A DNA stretch of 64,000 nt, from assembly GCA_034509735.1 (NCBI GenBank), contig JACGWO010000005.1, forward strand, positions 40,144,479 through 40,208,478, in the 5' to 3' direction. The notes under the pieces are model-generated. The model was given only the letters and a program-made list of their open reading frames with translations, did no database searches and was not told where the DNA came from. The translations under genes and the position numbers were made by a program. Shown here piece after piece: positions 37,981 through 50,429 of this stretch; positions within the stretch are counted from its first letter, which is position 1; each line of letters opens with the position of its first letter. Source of the stretch: Sesamum alatum. Its lineage: Eukaryota; Streptophyta; Magnoliopsida; Lamiales; Pedaliaceae.

Positions 37981-40900
37981 ATGGAGTTCAGCAGCGGAGG
38001 AGGCGGCGGCGACCACCAGGACGCCTCCGATCCTCACCGGAGAAAAAAGCGGTACCATCGACACACTGCCCACCAAATTCAGAGGCTTGAAGCGTATGTC
38101 AAATGTTTTAACTCTATATGTATACATATAGAGAAGCTCAACTCCATGCATATCTATATATGTATATTTACAGTGATGATAAAGATTTTATCACTTCTTT
38201 TATTTGGGCCCAGAAAAGATTTCTTGTTTTCTTTTACTTGTTTTGGTTAAATCTTTTTGCAAAAACTGGTGCTTAACTGGTTTCGATGATACTGAGGTTT
38301 GTGTGTGTGTGTGTGTGTGTTTCAGGATGTTCAAAGAGTGTCCCCACCCAGATGAGAAGACAAGAAATCTGTTGAGCAGAGAGTTAGGATTGCATCCTCG
38401 GCAGATCAAATTTTGGTTCCAAAACAGGAGAACTCAGATGAAGGTTTTCTTTCCTGAAAAGAAAAAAAGGGTTTTCTTTTCTTCAAATTTTCTTGTATTT
38501 CAATCTTGAAAATTATCATTTTATGACTCCTACTTTGTTTTAGGCACAACATGAGAGAGCTGACAACTCTGCACTTAGAGCAGAAAATGATAAAATTCGA
38601 TGTGAAAACATAGCAATCAGAGAGGCTCTCAAGAATGTGATCTGCCCCTCATGTGGAGGCCCCCCAGTCTCTGAGGATTCTTACTTCGATGAGCAAAAAC
38701 TCAGGATGGAAAATGCCCAGTTGAAAGAAGAGGTCTTTTATATATGATCTTCATTATCCTTGCTTAACAACTCTAATTTCATCGAATTTTACTACATAAC
38801 TTAGTCAATTGTTTATGTTTCATTTCTATGTTGTCAGCTGGACAGAGTTTCTAGCATTGCTGCTAAATACATAGGCAGGCCTATATCCCAACTCCCACCA
38901 GTTCAGCCCATTCATGTCTCTTCATTGGATTTATCCATGGCTAGCTTTGGAGGGCATGGAATTCCAGGTCCTTCTCTTGATCTTGATCTTCTACCAGGGA
39001 GTTCGTCTAGTGTAATTCCGAATTTAGCCTTCCCTTCGACGAGCATTTTGGACATGGACAAGTCCCTCATGGCTGATATCGCAGCCAACGCCATGGATGA
39101 GTTGATTAGGCTCTTGCAGAGCAATGAGCCACTGTGGATGAAATCGGCAGGTGATGGCAGGGAAATACTCAATCTTGAAAGCTACGATAGGATTTTTCCA
39201 AGGCCTAATAGTCACTTGAAAAATCCCAGTATTCATATTGAGGCTTCGAGAGATTCAGGTGTCGTTATAATTAACAGTTTGGAATTGGTTGATATGTTCT
39301 TGGACGCGGTTAGTTCATTTGTTTCGTGTTTTTTTTTTTTTTTTGTACTCTGAATGAGTTTTTGCCTTAATGATTCTTAACATATACCTGAGTACCTTGA
39401 ATGGCAGAGTAAGTGGGTGGAGTTGTTCCGTACAATAGTTGCAAGAGCAAGAACTGTTGAAGTAATATCTTCTGGAGTGCTAGGAAGCCAAAGTGGCACT
39501 TTGCAGCTGGTAATGAATCGTTTTTATGTACGTTATCTTGGCGTAGTTGTGTTTGTTTGTTGACAAATTTGCTCACTCTCTGTGCCAGATGTATGAGGAG
39601 TTGCAGGTACTATCAGGCTTGGTACCAACGAGGCAACTCTATTTCCTCCGTTTCTGTCAGCAGATCGAACAGGGCTCGTGGGCTATTGTCGATGTTTCTT
39701 ACGACGTTCCTCATCAAGGCAGCCATTTTTCCTCTCTATTTAAAGCTCACAGGCTTCCTTCTGGATGCTTGATACAAGAAATGCCTAATGGTTACTCAAA
39801 GGTTGTGAGAACAAATTCAGACGTTTGTCGTTTACGCCTTATAACTCTAGTAATCGGTTCTGATTCTAGTGTTTTATTAGGTTACTTGGGTGGAACATTG
39901 GGAAGTAGAAGATAAGGCCCCTATCCACCAGCTCTATAGGGACCTTATTCACAGTGGATTAGCCTTTGGCGCTGAACGGTGGCTTTCGACTCTTCAAAGG
40001 ATGTCCGAAAGATTTGCTTGCTTGGTAGTTACTGCAAACTCAACACGAGACCTTGGAGGGGGTAATAAAATCCTCACATACTTTCTGTCTATATCATGAG
40101 TTTGTTTGACAGTACGACGTTTGTTTCTGATTATTGTAACGATGTCCTGTTTGTGCAGTGATTCCTTCACTTGAAGGCAAAAGAAGCATGATGAAACTTG
40201 CTCAGAGAATGGTCAACAACTTCTGCTCGAGCATTAATCCCTCTAGTGGCCAACAATGGACCACACTTTCGGGACTGAACGAATTTGAAGTCCGAGCAAC
40301 GGTCCACAGAAGCATCGATCCTGGCCAGCCTAACGGTCTGGTCCTTAGTGCAGCAGCTACAATATGGCTCCCGGTGCCTCCGCAGAACGTCTTTAACTTT
40401 TTCAGGGACGAGAGGACTCGGCCTCAGGTAAATGGGATCTGTCTAAGACATTGCAGTTTGAACGTTACCGAGCCTGGCTGACGGTTCGTTGTTTTAACTT
40501 GTTATCGTCGAAATTGTAGTGGGATGTTCTCTCCAATCAGAACCCTGTTCAAGAAGTTGCTCATATTGCAAATGGCTCTCATCCAGGGAACTGCATATCT
40601 GTCCTCAGGGTAAGTCTCAAAATTCAATGTCCTAATCAACATGGAAAACAACATAAACTCTTGTGATGATCAATCTGACTCCTTAAAACAGGCATTGAAC
40701 ACTAGCCAAAACAACATGTTGATACTCCAAGAAAGCTGCATAGACTCATCAGGCTCACTCGTCGTCTACTGCCCTGTCGATTTACCAGCCATCAACCTAG
40801 CAATGAGTGGCGAGGACCCTTCTTACATCCCATTGCTGCCATCAGGATTCACAATCTCACCAGACGGCCGGCCCGACCACCTCCAAGCCGGTGCAGGCGA

Positions 40901-41084
40901 CAGGGCCTCAACCAGCACAAACCTCGACAGGTCCTCAGGTTCACTAATAACCGTCGTGTTCCAAATACTCGTTAGCAACCTGCCATCAGCTAGAATGACC
41001 CCTGAATCAATAACAACAGTCAATAACCTCATCAGCAACACAATCCACCAAATTAAATCCGCCTTGAACTGCACTATGTCCTGA
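37981..41084 (+). CDS. HDG11: Class IV HD-ZIP transcription factor, HDG11/HDG12-like
   Basis: Epidermis-type homeodomain-leucine zipper-START factor, expected in the nucleus. Exons: 37981-38093, 38326-38443, 38544-38732, 38838-39308, 39408-39509, 39589-39801, 39881-40061, 40159-40427, 40520-40609, 40692-41084. They sum to 2139 nt and 712 aa with consistent phase, near the usual length of about 720. The homeodomain is about 21-79 ([20 protein letters not shown] to [16 protein letters not shown]). The zipper-loop-zipper follows, with the CPSCGG loop at 111-116. The START domain begins at about 215 ([18 protein letters not shown]) and includes [20 protein letters not shown]. The START-adjacent region carries [21 protein letters not shown] and [16 protein letters not shown]. 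The start is the ATG in good context; an upstream in-frame TTG is not used. A (TG)n tract at about 38298-38320 ends in the acceptor of intron 1. HDG11 and HDG12 cannot be separated by eye. Confidence 0.94.
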
Positions 41085-41917
41085 TAATGCATGCTCATCC
41101 ACCCTCCGTAAGACAAGAAAACGAAGATTTTCAGAGTCCTATTTTGGAAAACGTCGTACAGATAGAATTGAATGGAGGAAGGGCAGGAGAGGCAAATGCA
41201 TATCATCCTTTGTTAGTTGGGGAATTTGAATGCTCATCATCAATAGCTGAAGCTGTCTTAATGTTGCATGCATATGCTCCTGCCCCTGCCACTGCTGCTT
41301 CTGTTGCTGCTGCAGCTGTGACATTATAGTTCACAACAACCTTTTCACCATGTAATTACTTTCTTCAAATTTTTTCTCAGCAACCCTTTTGAATTTACTC
41401 AAAATAGGAGTCAAGAACGCACCGTTCGGGCGTCGTGTCCTGCTGGTAGGAAGGCATACTCATAACTCCATTTTCTTGGCAATCTCTCTATAGTTAGGCC
41501 TTCTAAACACAGCAAGATATACTGTATGGTTCGGGTATTGACTTCTGTTCAAGAACTTAATTCCTTCTGGAATTATTCAAGAATTTTTGCACTGTTTGGA
41601 AGCTCCAATCCAATTTCTGTTGCATACCGTATTTTATTTATAAGCGTGGTGTGTATATGTTGAATGGAATATAAGATGGAATACGATTTGCAAGAGAAAA
41701 TCAAATCTGCCATTTTCCATTTTAGTGGTGGTCCATTGTTTGTGGAAATAAAGAGGGCATGCATGGAGTTTAAAGTCCTTGGCAGTGGGGGCAATAACAA
41801 TGACAGTCTGGATAGCTTGATTGTTACCATCAATATAACTAACTCTCTTGAGTTCTCCCTCATCAACCTCCTCTTTATAATAGTCTTTAAGTTCACATTT
41901 TCAAAAGGAAAATGAAC

Positions 41918-42377
41918 GGGATAATTACATCATCCTCCCCTGAAATTTAGTGTAATTACACGTAACTTTTTATAGTTTGATATATTATATTTAGTACTCT
42001 TTTCGGTCCAACAAATAGATCATTTCATTAGTCAAAGTTCACGGAATTTGTTGATATGAGGAAAAAATAAAAATAAATCAAAATACGTATTTAGTACTAA
42101 TTGACTTATTATTAACTTATTGCAAATCAAACAAATTCGATCCGACCAAACTATTCTGATAAGGATGAATATGTATAAGAGTAATTTGATTAGAAAAGAT
42201 TCGTTTGCAATAAATAAGTCAATTAGGGGTAAATATGAAGTTTCATGAATTTTGGCTATCATAAAGATCTATTTTTATATGAAAACAAACGTTCTAGTTA
42301 GTATATGTAATTTCCTAAATTACAAAAAATTTATGCATAATTACACCAAACTTTAGGAAATAGGGCGTAATTATCCC
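41918..42377. mobile_element. MITE-like element, GGGATAATTAC ends, 460 bp
   Basis: The left end is GGGATAATTACATCATCC; the right end, reverse-complemented, is GGGATAATTACGCCCTAT. Both are followed by a TTTAGTGTAATTACAC-type inner motif. The flanks AAAATGAAC (41909-41917) and AAAATAAAC (42378-42386) match at 8 of 9 bases, consistent with a 9-bp target duplication. No coding sequence. Confidence 0.75.
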
Positions 42378-42682
42378 AAAATAAACTGTAGTTTAATCAA
42401 GGAAAGAGACGTACGAGTTGTAAACGTGTGCGCGTGTGCACATTAAGATGCGTACTATCGCTGCTCGTCCAACTACCTGAAAATTTAAAATCGCCTATAT
42501 TTAATAACACAGGGCTTGTTTGGCCCCTTTCTTTTTTTTTTTTTTTCTTTTTCTTTTTCTTTTTGGCATGGGATCAATGTGAAGTTGAAAAAATGTACAT
42601 AAAATCGTAATTACACTTGATAGCTAAATAGGAAATTACACTACATCTACTATACAAGTTGAATGTGCATTCATGAAATAAA

Positions 42683-42935
42683 GGGATAATTACACTATCC
42701 TCTCCTCATCGATTTATTGCAAGTTAGATAAGTCAGTAACGAGTCAATTGGGATAAATATGAATTTTTATTAAACTTTTTTTGTTAATGTCAGCAAATTC
42801 AGTTAATTTTGACTGACGGATGATCTATTTGTTAGACAGATGCAAATGTCAAGGGTACTAAATATGATTTTTCAAATTATATAAGATTTATGTGCAATTA
42901 TACAAAACTTTGGAAGAGAATGGTATAATTATCCC
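42683..42935. mobile_element. MITE-like element, same family, about 250 bp
   Basis: The ends are GGGATAATTACACTATCC and, on the right, TGGTATAATTATCCC. Its interior shares GATAAGTCAGTAACGAGTCAATTGGG-like sequence with the element at 41918-42377 (there ATAAGTCAATTAGGGG), so the two are related. No clean target duplication. Confidence 0.6.
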
Positions 42936-43516
42936 AAAAATAAGATGAGTACATTTTTCAAGGGCTAATTATGTCATTATCTTTCAAAATCTAACATAAT
43001 TACATATAATTCTTTACTATTGTGATAGGGGCGATGGTTGCAACGAACTCATAATTAGGTCAAATGAGAGGAGAAGGGCATAATAGAAAAAAGCTAATTA
43101 AGTTCATTAAAATTGAAAAAGAAAAGAAAGGAAAAAAAAGTTAATAGAAAATAATTTTTTTTTTAAAAAAAAGTTATCCCACATGCAATTTGGTGCAATA
43201 AACCAACAGTTGAATAATGGTTGGTTAGGTTTTGGGATATTAGATAATTAATATTGAATATCTGTCCTAAAGTTAATATATCACATGTCCTAATATTACA
43301 ACTCCAACCAAACATTCTTAAAGTTACCAATCCAAAATTATAATCTTATCAATGCTTTTATGAGAGAGAGAATGGGTAGAAATAAAATCCAATTCTATCA
43401 GAAATACCCCTCAAAACACTTTACATTAATATTCATAGGCTCAAAAGGGTCATTTTTATTTGAGAAAAGGAAAACGGAAAACTCATTGGATTCTTCAATA
43501 TCGATATTAGTTTATA

Positions 43517-43786
43517 GGGATAATTACATAACTTATAGTATATTTACACAAATCATCCATGTCTTTTGCATAATTACATAAATCACTCTTGATAGCCAAA
43601 AAATAGGGATAGCTTGTGTAATAATATCGATACTTTTGAGGGGTATAAGTATAATTTTCTAAAAAAATAGGGATAGTTTGTGTAAATGATGCTTACATTT
43701 TAGTGGGTATATATGTAATTATTCAAAAAGTATGGATAATTTGTGTAAACGGACTATAAGTTAGGGGACGTAAATATAATTATCCC
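43517..43786. mobile_element. MITE-like element, same family, 270 bp, perfect 9-bp target duplication
   Basis: The ends are GGGATAATTACATAAC and TAAATATAATTATCCC. It is flanked by identical TAGTTTATA at 43508-43516 and 43787-43795. A 9-bp duplication points to the Mutator superfamily. The interior has repeated GATAGTTTGTGTAA units. Confidence 0.8.
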
Positions 43787-43799
43787 TAGTTTATAAGGT

Positions 43800-45590
43800 G
43801 TTAGAGTGTTTGATGTAATAAATTTTTCATATTGTAATAACGATTGAAAAAATCATTAAACTATTAGAATTAGAAATCATATAAATAGATATTTTTGCTT
43901 TGAGGGAAACTACATCATCAAGGGTAAAAATAAAATACTAACAAAACTATAAGAATGTTTTTGTCTATAAAATATTAAAATTAAAAGATTTTATAAGAAA
44001 AAACTGTGTTGAATTTACTTTTGTTTGTTTTTTTAAAAAGATGTGTCACCTTGAGATCTTATAAGCTCTCAAACATTCTCTTGAATTGAATTTAAATATT
44101 AATATAAGTGAATTATGAGCAACACATAATACATGACCTACATAAAATAGGCAATTATACATTTATATATATGCATGTGGTCCACTTTAATTAGTAGTAC
44201 TTTTTCCATGTTAAATATTTGGTCTCTTCCAAAGTAGTAAAATGAAATGTTTAATGTGTTAACATAAAAAAAAAAAAATGGTTTGAAATGATTATCTTTT
44301 CTTGTTTGGTGAAAAGCATTTTGATTGTGGCACTAACATCGAAAGGAACCCTTTGGGTTTCCCAAATCAATTAGTCCAAATGAAGTGACTTATCAACCGT
44401 TGATCATCATCATCACCCCTAATTAATTGTCATTTTACATCTATATATATTCTTGTGGTATTTCTTGTGCCCACTTGGCATTTTTTCATTATTAGACCAT
44501 CAGACTCGTGGTAACGACAGGGAATAAATTTTGTAATTTTTTTTAATTAATATTTCATATAAAATAATTACAACGAGCTCAGTTAAAAGTTAACATATTT
44601 ATAAATATTTTATCTTTATTTATAAAATTACCAATACTCGTACTTTTAACAGCCATCTAACAACTGACTCAATCCATTAGTTTGCGTTATGCTTTTATTC
44701 ATTTTTGTTTGTGGTGAATCCACTAAGATGTTCTTATGGACTAAGTGGTTTTTTTTTTTTTTTACAAATTTTTTCATCCACCTTACCGGATTTTTTTTTT
44801 TAAAAAAAAAAAAGTGGAGCAAAGTTAAATTCTATGTCCTCATCCAATGATTACATAATTTCATCAAATAGTAAAGAATATGTGCTAAATTTTCAAACAA
44901 CAAGAGGATATGTGTTAGTAATTATGCCAAATTTAGGGGGCTCGTTGTAGTTTACGCTTTCACATATTAGGAAATTGGTTTTCAATGTACAACAAATTAA
45001 TTGCATTTAATAATTGAAAATTTTGAAATTCTTTGTTGATCCTTATTCCATGCTTAACTAAGTTGCTTTACATTAATTTTTTTCGTATTTGAAAGTCCGC
45101 TTCAGAATTAAATAAAGCAACTCATTTGCTTTAATATTTTTATTTTAATTTCAACATTTGATCTTTTGTTGTTAATATTATCTTAATTTCTTTATAGTGT
45201 TATCAAAGTAGAAAACAAACACGTAGACTAAGGATATATATTAATTAATTCTATGTATTATTTAATTAGGTTGATGATTAATTAAATTAAGTTACAAGGT
45301 AGATACATGGTCAAAAGATGTTGCCTATCTCAACTCAAGTGCCAAAGACGACAAAGGATAGAATATTCTTCAATTATGAAATTTTGGGTTCAAAATTCAT
45401 TAGAAGCTTGGAACGCATATATTAATTAATCCAAATTGATTCTAGTTCATAAATAAATAATTATACTAAATTGTATATATCTATATGAAAAGATCACTGA
45501 TTTTCCTAGAAAAATAATATTCATGATACACATTTATCTACTAATATATAAATATAATATATATATATATATATGTGGCTAAATATTTTT
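43800..45590. other. AT-rich spacer with a decayed family member
   Basis: A degraded relative of the GGATAAATTAC elements seems to span about 44518-44962: the left part has ACAGCCATCTAACAA, and the right part has AATTATGCCAAATTTAGGGGG and GTTGTAGTTTACG. No gene is seen. Confidence 0.45.
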
Positions 45591-45601
45591 CTAGTTCCAT
45601 A

Positions 45602-45892
45602 AGATTATGTTATTATTTTATTTGGTACCCCAATTTAGGTAGGTGAAGATTTCAGTCCCATAAAACATGATTTTAGGCATTTTCAGTCCCCAGTTAACAC
45701 ACGTGGCCATGATTTTATATATTTCTAGTCTCACAAAATACGATTTTATGTATTTTTAGTTCCAAGTTAACGGTTGTTAATTACAGACATGTGTAAAACA
45801 CATGACTTTCTAGGACTAAAAATACTTGAATTCGTATTTTATGAGACTGAAATCGTCACCTGCCTAAGTTGTGGTACCAAAAAAAACTAATA
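45602..45892. mobile_element. Inverted-repeat element with about 55-bp TIRs
   Basis: The left arm holds TTTGGTACCCCAATTTAGG then AGGTGAAGATTTCAGTC and CATAAAAC. The right arm holds the complement (TTTTATGAGACTGAAATCG, CACCTGCCTAAGTTGTGG, TACCAAAAAAAA). The interior has three spaced copies of a TTTTAG/TTTCAG-TCCC motif. It directly abuts the next element. Different family from the GGATAAATTAC group. Confidence 0.65.
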
Positions 45893-46320
45893 GAACAAAT
45901 TACAACTACCTTCATGAGGTTTAGCATAATTACAAATACCCCCTCATTATTTGAAAATTTATAAATACCCCCCTGGGGTTTGTATCGTTTAACAAATAAC
46001 TCATTTTCATCCATTTTTATGGGTGAACTGACCAAAATGACCTTATGCAAACTGAATTGTTCTTAAAAAATTTTGAATTATTTTGGACTACAATGCGCAA
46101 GGAGAGGTTTTTAAGTTTTTTACACAGAGGAGTAATAATGCAATTTTCCTCGGTTGATTTTTTTATAATTTTAACTAAAAATTCAATAGCAAAATAGTCA
46201 ATTTCAGGCCTTTGGTTAAAAATTACTAACCTTAGAGGGATATTTGTAATTTTTCAAACAACGAGAGGGTATTTGTAATTATGTCAAACCTCAGAGGAGA
46301 TGGCCAAAGGGTAATTATTT
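45893..46320. mobile_element. MITE-like element, close relative of 32870-33291
   Basis: It shares with the 32870 copy the sequence of both arms and the middle: TTAGCATAATTACAAATACC, GGTTTGTATCG, GACCAAAATG, GACTACAATGCGCAAGG, AATGCAATTTTCCTCGG and the final GGTATTTGTAATTATG. The right terminus is degraded (AGGAGATGGCCAAAGG), so no target duplication can be fixed. Confidence 0.7.
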
Positions 46321-47198
46321 TACCACGACACCAATTTTTTGTTATGTCAATAATAATATCCATAGGTTGGTTTCTTTTATTTATTTATTTATTTATTTAT
46401 TTATTTTTTTGAAATGTAATGTATTGGTTTATATCTATTTTTTATTATATATATATATATAATATATTTTAAAAACATAAAATACTATTTATTATACGCA
46501 CGTAGGTGAGGCCATGCCATGTCGACTAGTATATATAAAGGCAGTTACTCTCACTCACAACTAGCAGTTTGTGACACCGCAACACCAGATTTTGAATTAC
46601 CAATTATACTATTAAATATTTGTACATACCAATATAATTATTTTATTTATTTTAAATAGTACATGTCATCTTTTAACCGCGAATGTGTTATCATATTTAT
46701 TCTCCACTTTCATTCATGTTAATCACTTAATTAATTTTTAGTCATATATTAATTTCAATTACTTTTAAAATTATGTCATATCTATTTTATCATATGCGTA
46801 CAAGTGTTGTGTTTTATGGTGGCTAGCTACTATATGATATATTATAAAGGAGAGCAGCAGAGCATTAATTCAAAAAGTGTGATGATCCATCCTACATAGA
46901 CTACTACCAACCTGGACCATCTCATCATTTCTTGCTTTAAACCCTAATACATATATATATAATAGTTTCATGAGGGATTAAAGTGTAAGTTTCTTTAAAA
47001 ATAATAATAATAATAATAATAATAATGTTGGCAGAGAGCTATTTTTTTATATATTAGTATAGATATAGATGCATAAGTTATATAAATGGGGACAAAGGGC
47101 TTGAGAGAAACGTTTCTGAGAATCTGGAAAAGAGAAAATTAAAGTGAAAAATGACTCAAAGACAAGGGACTTTGAATCCTTTTATATAAATGCACATC
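46321..47198 (+). promoter_or_regulatory. NAC057 upstream region with several TATA-like boxes
   Basis: Strong TATA-like motifs occur at about 46530 (TATATATAAAGG), 46849 (TATTATAAAGG) and 47183 (TATATAAA). The last overlaps TAAATGCA (47187-47194), a perfect match to the L1 box bound by HD-ZIP IV proteins. (TAA)n lies at about 47001-47025. Which TATA box is used cannot be told from sequence. Confidence 0.4.
46376..46407. repeat. (TTTA)n microsatellite
   Basis: About seven TTTA units. Confidence 0.85.
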
Positions 47199-47249
47199 AT
47201 GAGTGCAAACATAATGCTGTTTCGAGATCATCATCATCAGTACTGTTAA
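47199..47249 (+). other. Upstream open reading frame, 16 codons
   Basis: It starts ATGAGTGCAAAC and ends TACTGTTAA, with a second in-frame ATG at 47214. It lies about 80 bp before the NAC057 start codon. If the transcript begins at one of the upstream TATA boxes, this frame would be read first and could damp translation. Confidence 0.45.
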
Positions 47250-47329
47250 CTGCGGCGGTGCTGGTGGCCGAGGACGCGGCGGCGGCAGTTCTGTAAGAGT
47301 ACGTATTTGTTTACATATATTGTAATCAT

Positions 47330-50300
47330 ATGGCCCCAGTGGGATTGCCTCCAGGTTTCAGGTTCCATCCCACTGATGAAGAACTGGTCAACTATTATCT
47401 CAAGAGGAAAATTCATGGCCAAGAAATCGAGCTCGATATCATCCCTGAAGTTGATCTTTACAAATGTGAGCCGTGGGAATTAGCAGGTAATATTTAACTA
47501 CAAATCTATATAATCCAAGAGTGCACTATTCTTTTCTTTCATAGAGCCCGTATGTGTATGCAGTAAACGAACACATTATCTAAAAGTTTAAACTGTCAAA
47601 GGATAAACGAGATCGACTGCATATTATAAACATGAACGTACATTGTTATGTTTTCTTTTGTTGCAGAGAAATCTTTCCTGCCTAGTAGGGATCCAGAGTG
47701 GTACTTTTTCGGGCCAAGGGACCGTAAGTACCCGAACGGATTCAGGACGAACCGGGCAACCCGGGCGGGGTATTGGAAGTCGACAGGGAAAGACAGGAGG
47801 GTGAGTAGCCAGAATCGAGCTATTGGAATGAAGAAAACACTGGTTTACTATAGGGGAAGGGCACCTCAGGGAATAAGAACTGATTGGGTGATGCATGAGT
47901 ATCGGCTCGACGACAAAGAGTCCGACGACACTTCTGGTATCCAGGTAGCCCGTATGGTTGGACTGATTTCATTTCATCAACACAAACACAAACACACACA
48001 TTCATTCATATATTAATGTACTAAAATTTATGATGTTCTTGATTTAATGTTTGTTTTATAAGCTGGATGGGCATACAGTTGGATGGATGCTTAGGAAGAG
48101 TTTACTTTTTCTTGAATTTTTTTGTGATTATCATATATCATTTTTTGTGACATAAAAGCCTCTTAGTTTGGCTTTCTGCTTCTTGAAGGAGAAAGATGGC
48201 ATCTCTCTTTATTCAATGCATGCTTGCTTTTGTGGAAAATTACAGATAGTAGTTTGTGACTGATCATGCCTTGCATTGTGAATATAATATATATATATAG
48301 GTTAATTGATAATCTTGGCTAGATTATATGCATGCTAATGATAATAATAAAAATAACAATTGAGCATTATTAATTCATTGATTAAGGCATTGAGAGTAGA
48401 AATCATGATGATGATCAGTATATATATATATATATATGTTTGCTCAATTATATATATAGAGAGAGAGAGGGAGAGAGATGAGAGAGGTAGTGTTCATTCT
48501 TTTCTTGTGTTTGTTTCTTTAACTTTTGATCTTTATTATGTAGTGTAGAGAGAGAGAGAGAGAGAGAGATAGGTAGGTTGAAAATGATGATCCAAGGTGA
48601 TGATGTTTTTAGTTTTGATGGATAGAGAGGTCAGTATTTGACCTTTAAAGCACGAGTTCCCAGATAATTTTGGTGTAAAAAAAGCAATTTATATCTCTCC
48701 ATTTTTTTCCATCATCTCTTTTTACTCTTGTTAAAGGATGGATAAAAAGCAATCTCCCTATCATATGCTTTATTTATCATGTGCTCTCTCTCCTCATCTT
48801 ATGATCTTCCTCTTAACACACACACACACACACAATTTCAAATTTTATTACAAAAACTTGATCAGATTATATATATCTATCTATTACTACTACTTAATAA
48901 TTGAGGAGACGGGTTTGAACAGTGCCATTTTCATCCCAGATAGAGGAGTGTGTGTGTGTGTGTATAGAGAAAGAGAACGTGAAGTGCATGGGATGCATGG
49001 CAAAGTGTGATACTTTTGTCACACATAATGATCCAGCTTTATCTGCCTTTCTTATATAATAATAATACTAATATGTATATAGAAATAGGAATAGGGATGA
49101 TTCTTCATTGAAATCATATCTTATTATAAATTATAATTAGAATATATAAAAAGAAAAAAGGGAAATATAAATAATTAATATTGCTGACATGTTATTCTTT
49201 TCTTGCACAGGTCTTAGATCTCTTGAGTGACAAAGTTTAGCTTCACTTTGTCTTTCAATAATGAGACAAAAGTACAATTCTTCTATACGACTGAATCTCA
49301 TCTTATCACCCCATCCACTCCAATCATCATTTTCTTTTTCTTTTTTTCTTTCTTTTTTTTTTTTGTGTCATCAGTATATATGTATTGCGGGCCTGATCTA
49401 GAATCAGAGATTCTTGCAGCAAATCATTTCATTCTTGATTTTATATACATATATATATATATAATGTTTTTATATAACCTAAAAGTAGCATCCCTTCACT
49501 TTCATTTTGTAAGAAGGTGTCGGCTGCTTTTTCACTTTATTCTCCCTACCTATCTCCAATAAGCCAAATCCATAGCTACCCTTGTCTTTCTATCTGTGTC
49601 TGTGTCTCTGTGTTTGTGTTAGTGAGAGAGAGAGAAGAGTGAGAGAGAGTAATCTATATATATTTATGGTAGAGTTTGAAAAGATTAATGTGAGTGATGA
49701 TATAAAGTTTGATGGTGTGGATGATGCATGATGATCCTTAATAATATTTGCAAGAGATGATGATGATGATGATGATGATGATATATATGGAAGAGAAGAA
49801 GAGAAAGATTTCTTTGTACTTGGAAACCACAATTGATTGCCTTTTAACAAATCTGCCTCTTCTTCAATTCTTCTTCTCTTCTTTACTATACTTTTTTCAC
49901 TTTAATAAACAGCCCAAATTCTTGACTCATAAAATATATCTAAACCATGCCAGCTTTTGTTGTCATCAGATCTCACAAATCCAAGATTCACCCTCTACAC
50001 TTTTCCAAAAAATGAAATCAACAATCTACTTGTCTTCAACTTATAATTATCCTACATATATATGTTAGCTAATTAAATTAATTAAGAACAAGATAATTCC
50101 AATTAACATCTTTCTTAGCTTAATTATTACAGGATTCCTATGCATTATGTCGCGTTTTCAAGAAAAACGGGCTGTGCTCCGAGGTGGAAGAGCAAGGGCA
50201 GTCAAGCAACATATCGTTGCTCGATTACACGCAAGGGGTTGCTCATGAGCACGAAACGATGTCGCCTGACTTCCCCTTGGCATCATCTTCCAACATATGT

Positions 50301-50429
50301 ATGGAAGATCAAGAAGACAAAGATGACAAGGATGAGTCATGGATGCAGTTCATTACCGATGATGTTTGGTGTTCATCCAGCTCAGCTTTTGGTGGTGAAG
50401 AGGTCTCTCAACTGGCATTCGCAGACTAA
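47330..50429 (+). CDS. NAC057: NAC domain transcription factor, NAC057-like
   Basis: Plant-specific DNA-binding transcription factor. Exons: 47330-47486, 47667-47944, 50133-50429; 732 nt, 243 aa, consistent phase. The NAC domain fills residues 6-156: subdomain [62 protein letters not shown] and [34 protein letters not shown] and [20 protein letters not shown]. The short acidic tail, with [11 protein letters not shown] and [14 protein letters not shown], matches what I recall of Arabidopsis ANAC057 (At3g17730); the paralogue call is from memory of that tail. The three-exon layout is standard for NAC genes. Intron 2 is unusually long (2188 bp) and full of AT, GA, CA and GAT repeats. Confidence 0.94.
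47945..50132 (+). repeat. Repeat-rich second intron of NAC057
   Basis: (AT)n at about 48418-48437, (GA)n at 48548-48569, (CA)n at 48817-48833, (GT)n at 48949-48963, a T/C tract at 49331-49364 and (GAT)n at 49757-49781. Open frames here are built of these repeats. Confidence 0.7.

Noticed and set aside
41087..41329. 80-codon open frame directly after the HDG11 stop codon
   Set aside because: It lies in the 3' UTR, ends in an Ala-rich low-complexity run and resembles no protein.
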